DNA of 10,145 bases from NCBI GenBank assembly GCA_035570935.1, contig DATMKU010000335.1, positions 1 to 10,145 on the forward strand, in the 5' to 3' direction. The number at the start of each line of letters is the position of its first letter. The stretch's first letter is position 1. Source of the stretch: AP-15 sp035570935 (GTDB taxonomy: Bacteria > Pseudomonadota > Alphaproteobacteria > ATCC43930 > CGMCC-115725). The translations under genes and the position numbers were made by a program. The notes beneath the pieces were generated by a model that made no database searches, had not been told where the DNA came from, and worked only from the letters and a program-made list of their open reading frames with translations. Below, piece after piece: positions 1 through 6,843 of this stretch.

Positions 1-450
1 GTCAATTGGAAAAAGGCGCGCGCGGCTGGCGTTCCGATGATGACCGGAACCGACACCGGGTTCGCGGTGACCCCGTACGGCGAATGGAATGCGCGCGAGC
101 TCGAGTTGTTTGTCGACGACCTCGGCTTTACCCCGGCTGCGGCGTTGCGGGCGGCGACCGAGGTCAATGCCGGCTTTATGACCGAGGGCGGCCGGATCGG
201 CGTGCTCGAACCGGGCCGATCCGCCGATTTCGTGGCGCTGGATTTCTCGCCGCTCGACAATATCGGCATGCTGCAGGAGCGCAGCCATATCCGCGCCGTC
301 TACATCGCCGGCAAGGAAGTCCGCATCGTCGAGCGCGGCTACGACCCGCGCCAGGTTACCGACTTCGCGCTGTCCAATTGGACCGAGCTCTACACCCGCG
401 CCCGCGTAGCCGAGTTGAACCGGCAACACCCGCGGCTCGCCGCCGAATAG
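1..450 (+). CDS. Amidohydrolase family protein, C-terminal part (5' end outside window)
   Basis: The reading frame is open from base 1 and gives 149 residues before the TAG at 448-450, so the start and most of the catalytic barrel lie upstream. The visible part has the last metal-site segment of the amidohydrolase superfamily, TGTDTG (D18 is the expected catalytic/metal Asp). It then has the typical closing segment: an AALRAATEVNA helix, GRIGVLEPGRSADFVALD, and a short C-terminal composite-domain strand ending in RAVYIAGKEV. This pattern fits the imidazolonepropionase/Xaa-Pro dipeptidase-like or adenine deaminase-like cyclic amidohydrolases, which hydrolyse C-N bonds in rings or amides. The substrate cannot be assigned from this part. 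The gene converges on the minus-strand liv operon. An internal ATG at 37 is not a real start, because conserved sequence continues upstream of it. Confidence 0.85.
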   Translation, partial: VNWKKARAAGVPMMTGTDTGFAVTPYGEWNARELELFVDDLGFTPAAALRAATEVNAGFMTEGGRIGVLEPGRSADFVALDFSPLDNIGMLQERSHIRAVYIAGKEVRIVERGYDPRQVTDFALSNWTELYTRARVAELNRQHPRLAAE

Positions 451-515
451 TGTGGAAACCGTGGGGGCGGGCCCCGTCCGGGCGGCAAGGAAACCCGGCT
501 AGATCAGCGGCGTGC

Positions 516-620
516 TTCCTTCGAGACAGCTGCTTCGCAGCTTCCTCAGGATGAGGACCGTTCCCAACTCCATCAAGACTTCCCTCATGGTGAGGAGCGC
601 CCGAAGGGCGGGTCTCGAAC
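516..620. repeat. Palindromic dispersed intergenic repeat, two inverted arms
   Basis: Two arms face each other. The left arm (516-558) carries CTTCGAGAC and CCTCAGGATGAGGA; the right arm (582-620) carries CCTCATGGTGAGGAG and GTCTCGAACC. Each arm has its own hairpin: AGCTGC-TTC-GCAGCT at 528-542 and CGCCC-GAA-GGGCG at 598-610. From general knowledge, 'CTTCGAGAC...CTCCTCAGGATGAGG' elements are scattered between genes in Bradyrhizobium and other alphaproteobacteria. The element lies in the 278-bp gap between the convergent amidohydrolase and livF genes, so in RNA it could protect 3' ends or help end transcription from both sides. No T-run follows either stem, so I do not call it an intrinsic terminator. 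I see no gene in 451-728. Confidence 0.7.
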
Positions 621-728
621 CACACACAACCGTGATGCGGCTAGTTCTTCATGGCCTCGAAGGCCGGGGTCATGGCTGAGCGGAGAGGGGTCGGGAGCGC
701 GGCCGCGGGTTGCAAGACGCGAGTGCGC

Positions 729-1445
729 CTAGGCCACCGTCATCTCGCCGAGATAGGCGTGGCGGATCAATTCGTTCTGGCGCAATTCGGCCGATGGGCC
801 GCTGAGCACGACCTGCCCGGTCTGCAACACATAGGCGCGGTCGGCGATCGCCAATGCCATGTTGGCGTTCTGCTCGACCATAAAGATCGTCGTGCCCTGT
901 TTGTTGATCTCGCGGATGATGTCAAACACCTGCTCGACATAGGCAGGCGACAATCCCATCGACGGCTCGTCCATGCACAACAATTTGGGGTGCGCCATCA
1001 GCGCCCGGCCGATCGCAACCATCTGCTGCTCGCCGCCCGACAGGGTGCCGGCGAGCTGGCGCAGCCGCTCCTCGACGCGTGGAAAGAGCGCGAAGACGCG
1101 TTCGAGATCGGCGGCGAATTCGCCTCCGCGCGGGCGCGTGTAGGCGCCCATTTCGAGGTTTTCGTAGACCGTCATGCGCGGGAACAGCCGCCGCGCTTCG
1201 AGCACCGGCGCGATGCCGCGGCGCACCCGTTCGGCGGTGCTGACCCCATTCAAGGACTGGCCTTCGTAGACGATTTCGCCGCGGCTCGGCCGCACGATCC
1301 CCATGATCGCCTTCATTGTCGTCGATTTGCCCGAGGCGTTGCCGCCCAAGAGGCAAACGATTTCGCCGGCGTCGATCCGGTAATCGACCGCTTTCAGCAC
1401 ATGAAGGTCGCCGTAGTGGGTGTCGACCCCCCGGAATTCAAGCAT
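729..1445 (-). CDS. livF: Branched-chain amino acid-type ABC transporter ATP-binding protein (LivF)
   Basis: This 238-residue protein has the normal LivF length. It is the second ATPase of a LivHMGF importer and would pair with the LivG domain at the inner-membrane cytoplasmic face. Residues from the ATG at 1445: Walker A GGNASGKS at 34-41, the segment VLEARRLFPRMTVYENLEMGAY at about 81-102 that replaces a canonical Q-loop in LivF proteins, ABC signature LSGGEQQ at 135-141, Walker B LLCMDEP at 155-161, and the LivF-typical VEQN (in place of the H-loop His) near 190. ATG 1445 is chosen over the GTG at 1454 because AGGTG lies 6 nt before it; the GTG would add only three residues (MRR). The gene is last in the minus-strand operon, separated from the cupin gene by 192 bp that include repeat debris. 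The usual VPEGRR is VLEARR here. The specificity of the importer is set by the binding protein, not this subunit. Confidence 0.93.
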   Translation of the reverse strand: MLEFRGVDTHYGDLHVLKAVDYRIDAGEIVCLLGGNASGKSTTMKAIMGIVRPSRGEIVYEGQSLNGVSTAERVRRGIAPVLEARRLFPRMTVYENLEMGAYTRPRGGEFAADLERVFALFPRVEERLRQLAGTLSGGEQQMVAIGRALMAHPKLLCMDEPSMGLSPAYVEQVFDIIREINKQGTTIFMVEQNANMALAIADRAYVLQTGQVVLSGPSAELRQNELIRHAYLGEMTVA

Positions 1446-1506
1446 CCGCCGCACCTAATTCATGGGAATGAGCGCTTTTAGCAGGCTGTTGAAAAACCCC
1501 AAGCGG

Positions 1507-1612
1507 GTCATTGCGAGAGGGCCGAACGCCGACGCGGCAATCGAGCAGGCCGGCGGATGGCCGCTGTCGCTTTCTCTGGATCGCCACGGCCGGTTTGCGG
1601 CCTCGCGATGCC
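1507..1612. repeat. Degenerate 'GTCATTGCGAG' type palindromic repeat between cupin gene and livF
   Basis: The left arm starts GTCATTGCGAG at 1507 and continues to GCGGCAATCGAG. The right arm, about 1576-1612, reads TGGATCGCCACGG ... GCGGCCTCGCGATGCC. The two arms are imperfect inverted copies. From general knowledge the intact form (GTCATTGCGAGGAGCGAAGC...CAATCC plus its inverse) is a widespread intergenic repeat in GC-rich proteobacteria. It fills most of the 192-bp spacer 1446-1637 inside the liv operon, so it would be transcribed as part of the message. Its decay suggests an old insertion. Confidence 0.55.
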
Positions 1613-1637
1613 AACAAAGAGACGTTTCAACCGCCTT

Positions 1638-2054
1638 TTAGGCGCCGGTGCGGGAATAGCCGGTGCTGTGCTGGAAAACATTGGGCTTGCGGTAGATAGC
1701 GAGGATGATGGCCCCCTCGTCGGAATGGGTCGCGTGAAACGAGCCAACCCGCCGCCACACGAACTCGCCGGCCCGGCACACCCCGTCATGGTCGTAAAAT
1801 GAACCTTCGATCACATAGGTTTGCTCGATCTCGGCGTGCTTATGCAGCGGCAAGCTCGCGCCCGGCTCCCATTTGAGCAGACACGTCATCTCGCCCTTCT
1901 CTTTATCCTCATACAGCACTTTGATCGAGATGCCGGAAAACTGTGTCGGCTCCCATTCGAACTCTTGCGGCTTGACGTAGATGGAACCACCGATCGTGGG
2001 CTGAGCCGGCGGGGTCCGGCCGGCCGTTGTCCCGGCGGTTTCGGTAATGCTTAT
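1638..2054 (-). CDS. Small single-domain cupin protein, apparent ATA start
   Basis: The 138-codon product is a small beta-barrel cupin, resembling the ChrR-like or 2,4'-dihydroxyacetophenone-dioxygenase-like group. Motif 1 is PGASLPLHKHAEIEQTYVIEG, with candidate metal ligands H71, H73 and E77. Motif 2 is GEFVWRRVGSFHATH, with H107. In frame, the conserved-looking N-terminus (PTIGGSIYV at 19-27, then EFEWEPTQFSGISIKV) lies upstream of the first usable GTG (1919). The only well-placed Shine-Dalgarno (GGAGAA, 2065-2060) precedes an ATA codon at 2054-2052, giving ATA-SITETAGTT... The frame is open back to the livMG stop and contains no ATG, GTG or TTG before 1919. So either ATA is used, or an ATG has mutated and the gene is weakly expressed or broken, or only a 93-aa product starts at GTG 1919 and lacks the first strands. 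The gene sits 69 bp after livMG. Enzymatic role is unknown: a small metal-dependent dioxygenase, isomerase or sensor are all possible. Confidence 0.75.
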   Translation of the reverse strand: MSITETAGTTAGRTPPAQPTIGGSIYVKPQEFEWEPTQFSGISIKVLYEDKEKGEMTCLLKWEPGASLPLHKHAEIEQTYVIEGSFYDHDGVCRAGEFVWRRVGSFHATHSDEGAIILAIYRKPNVFQHSTGYSRTGA

Positions 2055-2059
2055 GGCGG

Positions 2060-2065
2060 TTCTCC
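2060..2065 (-). promoter_or_regulatory. Shine-Dalgarno that points to the ATA start of the cupin gene
   Basis: On the minus strand the sequence is GGAGAA CCGCC ATA. The GGAG core is 7 nt from the ATA at 2054, which is ideal spacing. It is followed by an in-frame sequence that would be a natural N-terminus (SITETAGTT). No other start codon is positioned for this site. Confidence 0.6.
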
Positions 2066-2123
2066 AAGCTGTGATCGATCCCTCGGACGACGCAACTCTG
2101 CACTCTCGCAGATCGCGCTCGTC

Positions 2124-4163
2124 TTACGCGAAGACCGCGCTGCGGCCGAGATAGGCGCGGATCACCTCGTCGTCGCGGCGCACGAGTTCGGGCGGCCCCT
2201 CGGCGATCTTTTCGCCATGGTCGAGCACGACGACCTTGTCGGCGAGGCTGACGACGACGTCGAGCTTGTGCTCGATCAGCACGATCGCGAGCCCGCAGCG
2301 GTGCAGGCTTTTGATCTGCTCGGCGAGTTCGAGGGTTTCGGCCGGGTTCATCCCGGCGGTCGGCTCGTCGAGGAGCAACAGCCTGGGCCGCACGGCGAGT
2401 GCCCGGGCGATCTCGGTCCGCCGCCGGTTGGCGTAGGACAGGCTCGCCGCGGCATGGTCGGCGCGCGGCAGCAGCCGGTTGCCGAACAGGGCCAGGATTT
2501 CGAGCGCCCGCTCGCGCGCCTCCTGCTCCTCGCGCCGGGTTTTCGGCAGCCGCAGCAACGCGCCGGCCGCCCCGGTGCCGAGCCGCGCATGCATGCCGAT
2601 CATGACGTTTTCGAGGACGCTGAGATTCGGGAACAGGCGGATGTTCTGAAAGGTGCGGGCGATGCCGCGTTCGAGCACGCGGTGCGGCGGCAGCCGGCCG
2701 ATCTCCCTGCCGGCAAAACGGACCGCACCGCTGTTCGGGGCGACGAGGCCGGTAACGGCGTTGAACAGGGTCGATTTGCCGGAGCCGTTCGGGCCGATAA
2801 CGGCGACGACCGAATGCGCCGGCACGTCGAGCGAGACCGACCGTAATGCCACCAGCCCGCCAAAGCTGACGGTCAGGCCGGAAATCTCGAGCAGCGCGCC
2901 CTCCGCATCGAGGCCCCCGTCGCCACCGAGGTCGCGCAATGCGTCAAAGCCGCCGCGCGCCACCTGCGCCGACTGCTCGTCAAGGCTCAGCGCCGGCATC
3001 CGTCGCGACGCCGGGATCAGTCCGTCCCGGCGATAGAGCATCATCAGCACCAGGATCAGGCCAAAGATCAGTTCGATCGACGAGGCGAGCTCGACATGCT
3101 GCAGCCAGTCGATGTCGATCAAGCGGCCGAGGGCGTGCAGCCATTGCGACAAATCTTCGAGAAACCACGATTGCAGCATCTGCAGTACCAGCGCGCCGAC
3201 GACGACCCCCCACACACTGCCGATGCCGCCGAACACGATCATGACCAGGATCATGACCGAGACCGGAAACATGAACATCTCCGGCGTCGCGGTCTGCAAT
3301 TTGGCGACGTAGAAGGTGCCGGTGGCGCCGGCAAAGGCGGCCCCGGTGGCAAAGGCCAAGAGCTTGAAGCGGACGCGGTCGACGCCCATCGCCGCGGCGG
3401 CGACCTCGTCCTCGCGAATCGCCATCCAGGCGCGCCCGATGCGCGAATCCTTGAGCCGCAGACTGGTCGCGATGAACAGCGCGACGAGCGCCACGCCGAC
3501 GTAATAATAGGGCGTCGCGTTGATGCCGAAACTGTAGCCGAAGAGCTGCGGGGCGGCGACCCCGTTCAGCCCCATCGCGCCATTGGTCACGCTCGGGACG
3601 TTGCGCGCGACGATCGGGACGATCTCGCCAAAGCCCAGGGTCACGATCGCCAGGTAGTCGCCTTTGAGGCGCAATGTCGGCGCGCCGAACAGGATGCCGA
3701 AAAAGGCGGCAACCGCGGCAGCGATCGGCATCATCAGCCAGAATGACACCTGGAAATGGACGACGTCGCCGCCACCACCCGGCATCCGCGCGACGAGGTC
3801 GAGCCAGCGAAACGGCTCCCAAAAGCCGGTCCACGCCGGTTGCAGCTGAAACGAGGCAGCGGCGCCGTAAACATAGGCGCCGATCGCGAAAAACGCGGCA
3901 TAGCCGAGGTCGAGCAGACCGGCAAAGCCGACGACGATGTTGAGCCCGAGCGCCAATGCGGCGAAGGCAAGCGCGTTCGCCGCCGAATCGATGTCGGCGT
4001 CGTTGCGATGGATAAGCGGAAACGCCAGCGCCGCCGCCGTAATCAAAAAGATCGTGAGGCGGGTGCGGACGGCCGGCGAAATCCGGGCAATCAGCGGCAA
4101 GGCCGGCGACCGCGCGCGCAATGCCGCGGTCCTGTCGGGCGGCGGCTCGCCGATCCCCGCCAT
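2124..4163 (-). CDS. livMG: Fused LivM permease - LivG ATPase of a branched-chain amino acid-type ABC importer
   Basis: This 679-residue protein joins two normally separate subunits. Residues about 35-380 are the LivM permease: multiple hydrophobic segments, the LNIVVGFAGLLDLGYAAFFAIGAY motif at about 73-97, and the cytoplasmic coupling loop GRAWMAIREDEVAAAAMGV at 243-261. Residues about 385-422 form a Gly/Asp-rich linker (GGDGGLDAEGA). Residues 423-679 are LivG: Walker A GPNGSGKS 457-464, Q-loop TFQNIRLF with Q506, signature SLSYANRR 574-581 (a LivG-type variant of LSGGQ), Walker B LLLLDEP 595-601, H-loop H632, and the LivG C-terminus GPPELVRRDDEVIRAYLG. The start ATG at 4163 comes 1 nt after the livH stop codon, so translation is probably coupled; no separate strong Shine-Dalgarno is visible. 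An N-terminal cytoplasmic tail of about 30 residues precedes the first membrane segment. Such fusions occur in alphaproteobacteria and should place one LivG per LivM in a fixed ratio. Confidence 0.95.
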   Translation of the reverse strand: MAGIGEPPPDRTAALRARSPALPLIARISPAVRTRLTIFLITAAALAFPLIHRNDADIDSAANALAFAALALGLNIVVGFAGLLDLGYAAFFAIGAYVYGAAASFQLQPAWTGFWEPFRWLDLVARMPGGGGDVVHFQVSFWLMMPIAAAVAAFFGILFGAPTLRLKGDYLAIVTLGFGEIVPIVARNVPSVTNGAMGLNGVAAPQLFGYSFGINATPYYYVGVALVALFIATSLRLKDSRIGRAWMAIREDEVAAAAMGVDRVRFKLLAFATGAAFAGATGTFYVAKLQTATPEMFMFPVSVMILVMIVFGGIGSVWGVVVGALVLQMLQSWFLEDLSQWLHALGRLIDIDWLQHVELASSIELIFGLILVLMMLYRRDGLIPASRRMPALSLDEQSAQVARGGFDALRDLGGDGGLDAEGALLEISGLTVSFGGLVALRSVSLDVPAHSVVAVIGPNGSGKSTLFNAVTGLVAPNSGAVRFAGREIGRLPPHRVLERGIARTFQNIRLFPNLSVLENVMIGMHARLGTGAAGALLRLPKTRREEQEARERALEILALFGNRLLPRADHAAASLSYANRRRTEIARALAVRPRLLLLDEPTAGMNPAETLELAEQIKSLHRCGLAIVLIEHKLDVVVSLADKVVVLDHGEKIAEGPPELVRRDDEVIRAYLGRSAVFA

Positions 4164-4164
4164 C

Positions 4165-5094
4165 CTACGATTTGTTCGGCGTGGCGCGACCCATCAGGCC
4201 GGCCGGGGCGAAAACCAGGACCAAGACGAGGATCGAGAAGATGATCACATCGGTCCAGCGCACCGCGATCAACTGGCCGCCCAGGGTCTCGATCAACCCG
4301 ATCAGCAACCCGCCGATCATCGCCCCCGGGATGCTGCCGATCCCGCCCAACACCGCCGCGGTAAAGGCGCGCAACCCCGCCGTATAGCCGATGATAAAGC
4401 TCGTGTAATTGTAGTAGAGGCCGAAGATCAGCGCCGCCGCCCCGGCCAGCGCCGATCCCAAAAAGAACGCGGTGACGATGACCCGATCGACATTGACGCC
4501 CATCATCCGCGCGGCTTCGGCATCTTGCGCAGTGGCGCGCATCGCCTTGCCGAGCCGGGTGCGGCTGACAAACAGGTGCAACCCTACCATCAGCGCCAAC
4601 GCCACGCCCCAGATCAACAGCTCCTTCAGCTCGATAACCACCTGGCCGATGTGCCAGCGCACGACGGGTAGCGGATTGGGGTAGTTCTCGGAGCCCGCGC
4701 CGACGGTCAACAGGATGACGTTGAACAGGATGTAGGAGACGCCGATCGTCGTGATCATCGCCGCGGTGCCGCGCACGCCGCGCAACGGGCGCAATGACAG
4801 GCGCTCGATGACGACCCCGATGATCCCGGCCCCCGCCATCGTCACAAAGAAGGCGAACGCCAGCGCCCCGGCCAGCGCCGCCCCGGTCAGCACCTGGGTT
4901 TGCCCCGAAATGCCGAGCAGCTGCAAGGCCCACATGCCGATAAACGAGGCGACCATGAACACGTTGAAATGGGCGAAGTTGATCAGCTCGAGGATGCCGT
5001 AGACGAGGGTGAAGCCCAGCGCCAGCAAGGCGTACATCGCACCCAGGCTCAACCCATTGATCACCTGCTGCGCTAGCACGCTGTATTCGGTCAT
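4165..5094 (-). CDS. livH: Branched-chain amino acid-type ABC transporter permease (LivH)
   Basis: The 309-residue inner-membrane protein has the usual LivH length. It begins with the family's N-terminal pattern QQVINGLSLGAMYALLALGFTLVYGILELINFAH (residues 9-42). About eight hydrophobic segments follow, with the cytoplasmic ATPase-coupling loop LGKAMRATAQDAEAARMMGV at 181-200 and the family block FTAAVLGGIGSIPGAMIGGLLIG at 244-266. It would form the heterodimeric channel with the LivM half of the next gene. The ATG at 5094 is the only start: the frame closes at an in-frame TAA about 33 nt upstream, and no alternative ATG, GTG or TTG lies between. The Shine-Dalgarno is poor (GTCCGGCTAGCC directly upstream), so expression may be low compared with the binding protein. 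The stop overlaps the livMG start region with a 1-nt gap. Confidence 0.95.
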   Translation of the reverse strand: MTEYSVLAQQVINGLSLGAMYALLALGFTLVYGILELINFAHFNVFMVASFIGMWALQLLGISGQTQVLTGAALAGALAFAFFVTMAGAGIIGVVIERLSLRPLRGVRGTAAMITTIGVSYILFNVILLTVGAGSENYPNPLPVVRWHIGQVVIELKELLIWGVALALMVGLHLFVSRTRLGKAMRATAQDAEAARMMGVNVDRVIVTAFFLGSALAGAAALIFGLYYNYTSFIIGYTAGLRAFTAAVLGGIGSIPGAMIGGLLIGLIETLGGQLIAVRWTDVIIFSILVLVLVFAPAGLMGRATPNKS

Positions 5095-5185
5095 GGCTAG
5101 CCGGACATGTGATCGAGCATACGATTGTTAACGGCTTGACCGCGCAATGCCCGACCCGGTCCGGCCGGCGCCGTACCACACCAGC

Positions 5186-5263
5186 CGTCGCCCCCGCGAA
5201 AGCGGGGGTCCAGGGCAGCCGGCCAAGCCCCGGCTCCTAGGTTCCCGCGTTCGCGGGAACGAC
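5186..5263. repeat. Palindromic repeat with two strong hairpins in the livK-livH gap
   Basis: Two stems are read directly: CCCCCGC-GAAA-GCGGGGG at 5191-5208, and the near-perfect palindrome GTTCCCGCGTTCGCGGGAAC at 5241-5260 (9-bp arms, TT centre). The flanks CGTCG and GAACGACG mirror each other. From general knowledge, 'CGTCGCCCCCGCGAAAGCGGGGGTCCA...GTTCCCGCGTTCGCGGGAACGACG' elements are abundant between genes in alphaproteobacteria. It occupies the 208-bp spacer between the binding-protein gene and livH. In the transcript it would form two stems just after the binding-protein stop, where such elements commonly block 3' exonucleases or partly stop transcription. That would fit the need for more binding protein than permease. 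Confidence 0.75.
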
Positions 5264-5302
5264 GGCAAAGACACCGGTTCGGAGCCATTTTCGGTTGGCC
5301 GC

Positions 5303-6547
5303 TCACGAACTCGCCGGCGCCACCCCCATGTACTTGTACTGGTGGAGCACGTCGTCGAGCGGATATTTGTCGTTGCGGGTGATCTGGAACACGCTGACCA
5401 CCCGGTTCTCGATATCGCCGTTGGCGTCGAAGCTGACCTCGCCCTGCAGGGTGTTGACGTGCGACTGCTGGATCGCGTCGCGGATTGCATCGCGGGTCAC
5501 GTCCTTGCCCGACGCGGCGACCCGCTTGATCGCGTCGATAATGACGGATGCGGCGTCGTAGGCGGTGATCGAGTAATTGTCGGGCTGTTCGCCATACTTT
5601 TTGACGAAGCGCTCGATCATCGGCGCCGCGTCGGGGTTCTCGACCATGTTTGGCGACGCGGTCGTCGCGTACCAACCCTGCGCCGCCGGGAAACCCGCGC
5701 CCTTCAGGATCTCGGCGCCGTAAACGCCGTCGCCGCCCGATTTGACGACGCTCGGGACGATGTCGTAGGACTGCTTGACCAGCTTGACCCCGGCCTGGGC
5801 TACGCCGCCGTAATAAATCGAATCGGGGTTCAGCTGCTTTATCTTGGTCAGGGTTGTCGTGTAGTCGGCCTCCTTCGGGTTTAGCTGGTCGCGGCCGAGC
5901 ACGTTGATGCCGCGCTTTTTGGCTTGCGCCTGAAACGCGTCGGCGAGCCCGACGCCGTAGGCGCCGCTGTCGTCGAGCACATAGACCGACTTCACCTTTA
6001 GCGTGTCGGCGAAATAATTCGCCATGTTCGGGCCCTGAAAGGCGTCGGTGGTGACAGTGCGGAAATATACCGCCTTGCCGCCGGGGCGGTATTGCGCGGC
6101 GAATTTCGGGTCGGTGATGTCGGGATTGGTCGAGGAAGGGGTGATCGTCGCGAGATTGCCCTGGCTCAGGATCGGCGACATCGCCTTGCCCGAGCCGCTC
6201 ATCTGCGGGCCGATCGCGGCAACGACCGAATCGTCGGAGACCATCTTGCGCGCGTTGGTGGCGGCCTGGGCCGGATCGTATTGGCCGGCGGTGGCGGTGC
6301 CGTCGTCGAGCTGAAGCACGTCGATCTTGTAGCCGCCGATACCGCCCGCGGCGTTGGCTTCGTCGATCGCCAGCACGGCACCATCCCTGATCAGCTCGGC
6401 GTCGTGCGCGTCGGCGCCGGTAAAGGGCAGGTTGATGCCAACCTTGACGGTTTTGTCGGCGGCGAAAGCCAGGCCGCCGCTCGCCGCCAAGGTGCCGGCA
6501 ACGGCGGTTGTCGACAGGCTGATGAGCACAGAACGACGCGACAGCAT
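5303..6547 (-). CDS. livK: Periplasmic substrate-binding protein of the liv-type ABC importer (LivK-like)
   Basis: The 414-residue protein has an N-terminal export signal, MLSRRSVLISLSTTAVAGTL plus AASGGLAFA, with likely cleavage after A29 (AFA-AD). The SRRSVLI stretch also resembles a twin-arginine signal, so Tat export is possible. The mature part is a Leu/Ile/Val-binding-protein-like type I fold: VKVGINLPFTGADAHDAELIRDGAVLAIDEANAAGG, VAAIGPQMSGSG (109-120), ATITPSSTNPDIT (133-145), FRTVTTDAFQGPNMANYF (162-179) and LDDSGAYGVGLADAF (191-205). These segments usually line the ligand cleft; the Ser/Thr residues of MSGSG and TPSST normally bind the ligand's carboxylate. The family also takes up amides, aromatic acids and other small organics, so the ligand is open. 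The start at ATG 6547 is backed by GGAGG (6558-6554) at 6-nt spacing. It is the first gene of the operon. Confidence 0.93.
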   Translation of the reverse strand: MLSRRSVLISLSTTAVAGTLAASGGLAFAADKTVKVGINLPFTGADAHDAELIRDGAVLAIDEANAAGGIGGYKIDVLQLDDGTATAGQYDPAQAATNARKMVSDDSVVAAIGPQMSGSGKAMSPILSQGNLATITPSSTNPDITDPKFAAQYRPGGKAVYFRTVTTDAFQGPNMANYFADTLKVKSVYVLDDSGAYGVGLADAFQAQAKKRGINVLGRDQLNPKEADYTTTLTKIKQLNPDSIYYGGVAQAGVKLVKQSYDIVPSVVKSGGDGVYGAEILKGAGFPAAQGWYATTASPNMVENPDAAPMIERFVKKYGEQPDNYSITAYDAASVIIDAIKRVAASGKDVTRDAIRDAIQQSHVNTLQGEVSFDANGDIENRVVSVFQITRNDKYPLDDVLHQYKYMGVAPASS

Positions 6548-6751
6548 TTCCGACCTCCCCGTGTCGAGGCTTCTGGTGGTTCCAGCAAATGTCGTGCCGA
6601 ACCCGGCGCGACGGCGACGCGGCGAAACTACACGATCTCGCCTCGCGGATCAGCTTTCTCTGACGGTGCCCGGATCGCGGCGGGTGCGGCCCGCGCTCTG
6701 GAGGCCGCGGAACGCGGAAACCGCCAGGATCACCCGCTGCATGGCCCGTGC

Positions 6752-6783
6752 TCTGCCCATATCTTGGTCTGCCCATTTCTTGG
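6752..6783 (+). repeat. Two adjacent 16-bp direct repeats (one mismatch) upstream of the monooxygenase
   Basis: Copy 1 at 6752-6767 is TCTGCCCATATCTTGG. Copy 2 at 6768-6783 is TCTGCCCATTTCTTGG. They abut head to tail with a single A/T difference, and copy 2 ends 71 bp before the monooxygenase ATG. Position and length fit a pair of regulator-binding half-sites, or a -35-region duplication by slippage. A and T are clearly richer here than in the surrounding GC-rich sequence. Confidence 0.8.
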
Positions 6784-6843
6784 ATTGATCTCGCCCGCCC
6801 GCGGCGCAGTGGGTAGAGTAGGCGAGGGTGGTTACCCCCGGAG

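Noticed and set aside
651..1481. 276-codon open frame antisense to livF
   Set aside because: LivF has all ABC motifs on the opposite strand; this frame shows no recognisable motif.
1638..1919. Cupin gene beginning at GTG 1919 (93 residues)
   Set aside because: It would lose the N-terminal strands visible in frame, has no good Shine-Dalgarno, and ignores the well-placed GGAGAA before ATA 2054. Kept only as an alternative.
2097..2112. TCTGC-ACTCTC-GCAGA hairpin after livMG as a terminator
   Set aside because: The stem is only 5 bp, has no T-run, and lies within the operon.
1821..2846. 341-codon open frame antisense to the cupin and LivG domain
   Set aside because: It shadows two well-supported genes and has no domain signal.
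6573..6585. CTGG-TGGTT-CCAG inverted repeat upstream of livK
   Set aside because: Four-base arms are expected by chance; not enough for an operator call.
6763..6820. Sigma-70-like boxes (TTGATC, TAGAGT) before the monooxygenase
   Set aside because: The spacing is 23 bp, too long for a sigma-70 promoter, and the boxes are weak.
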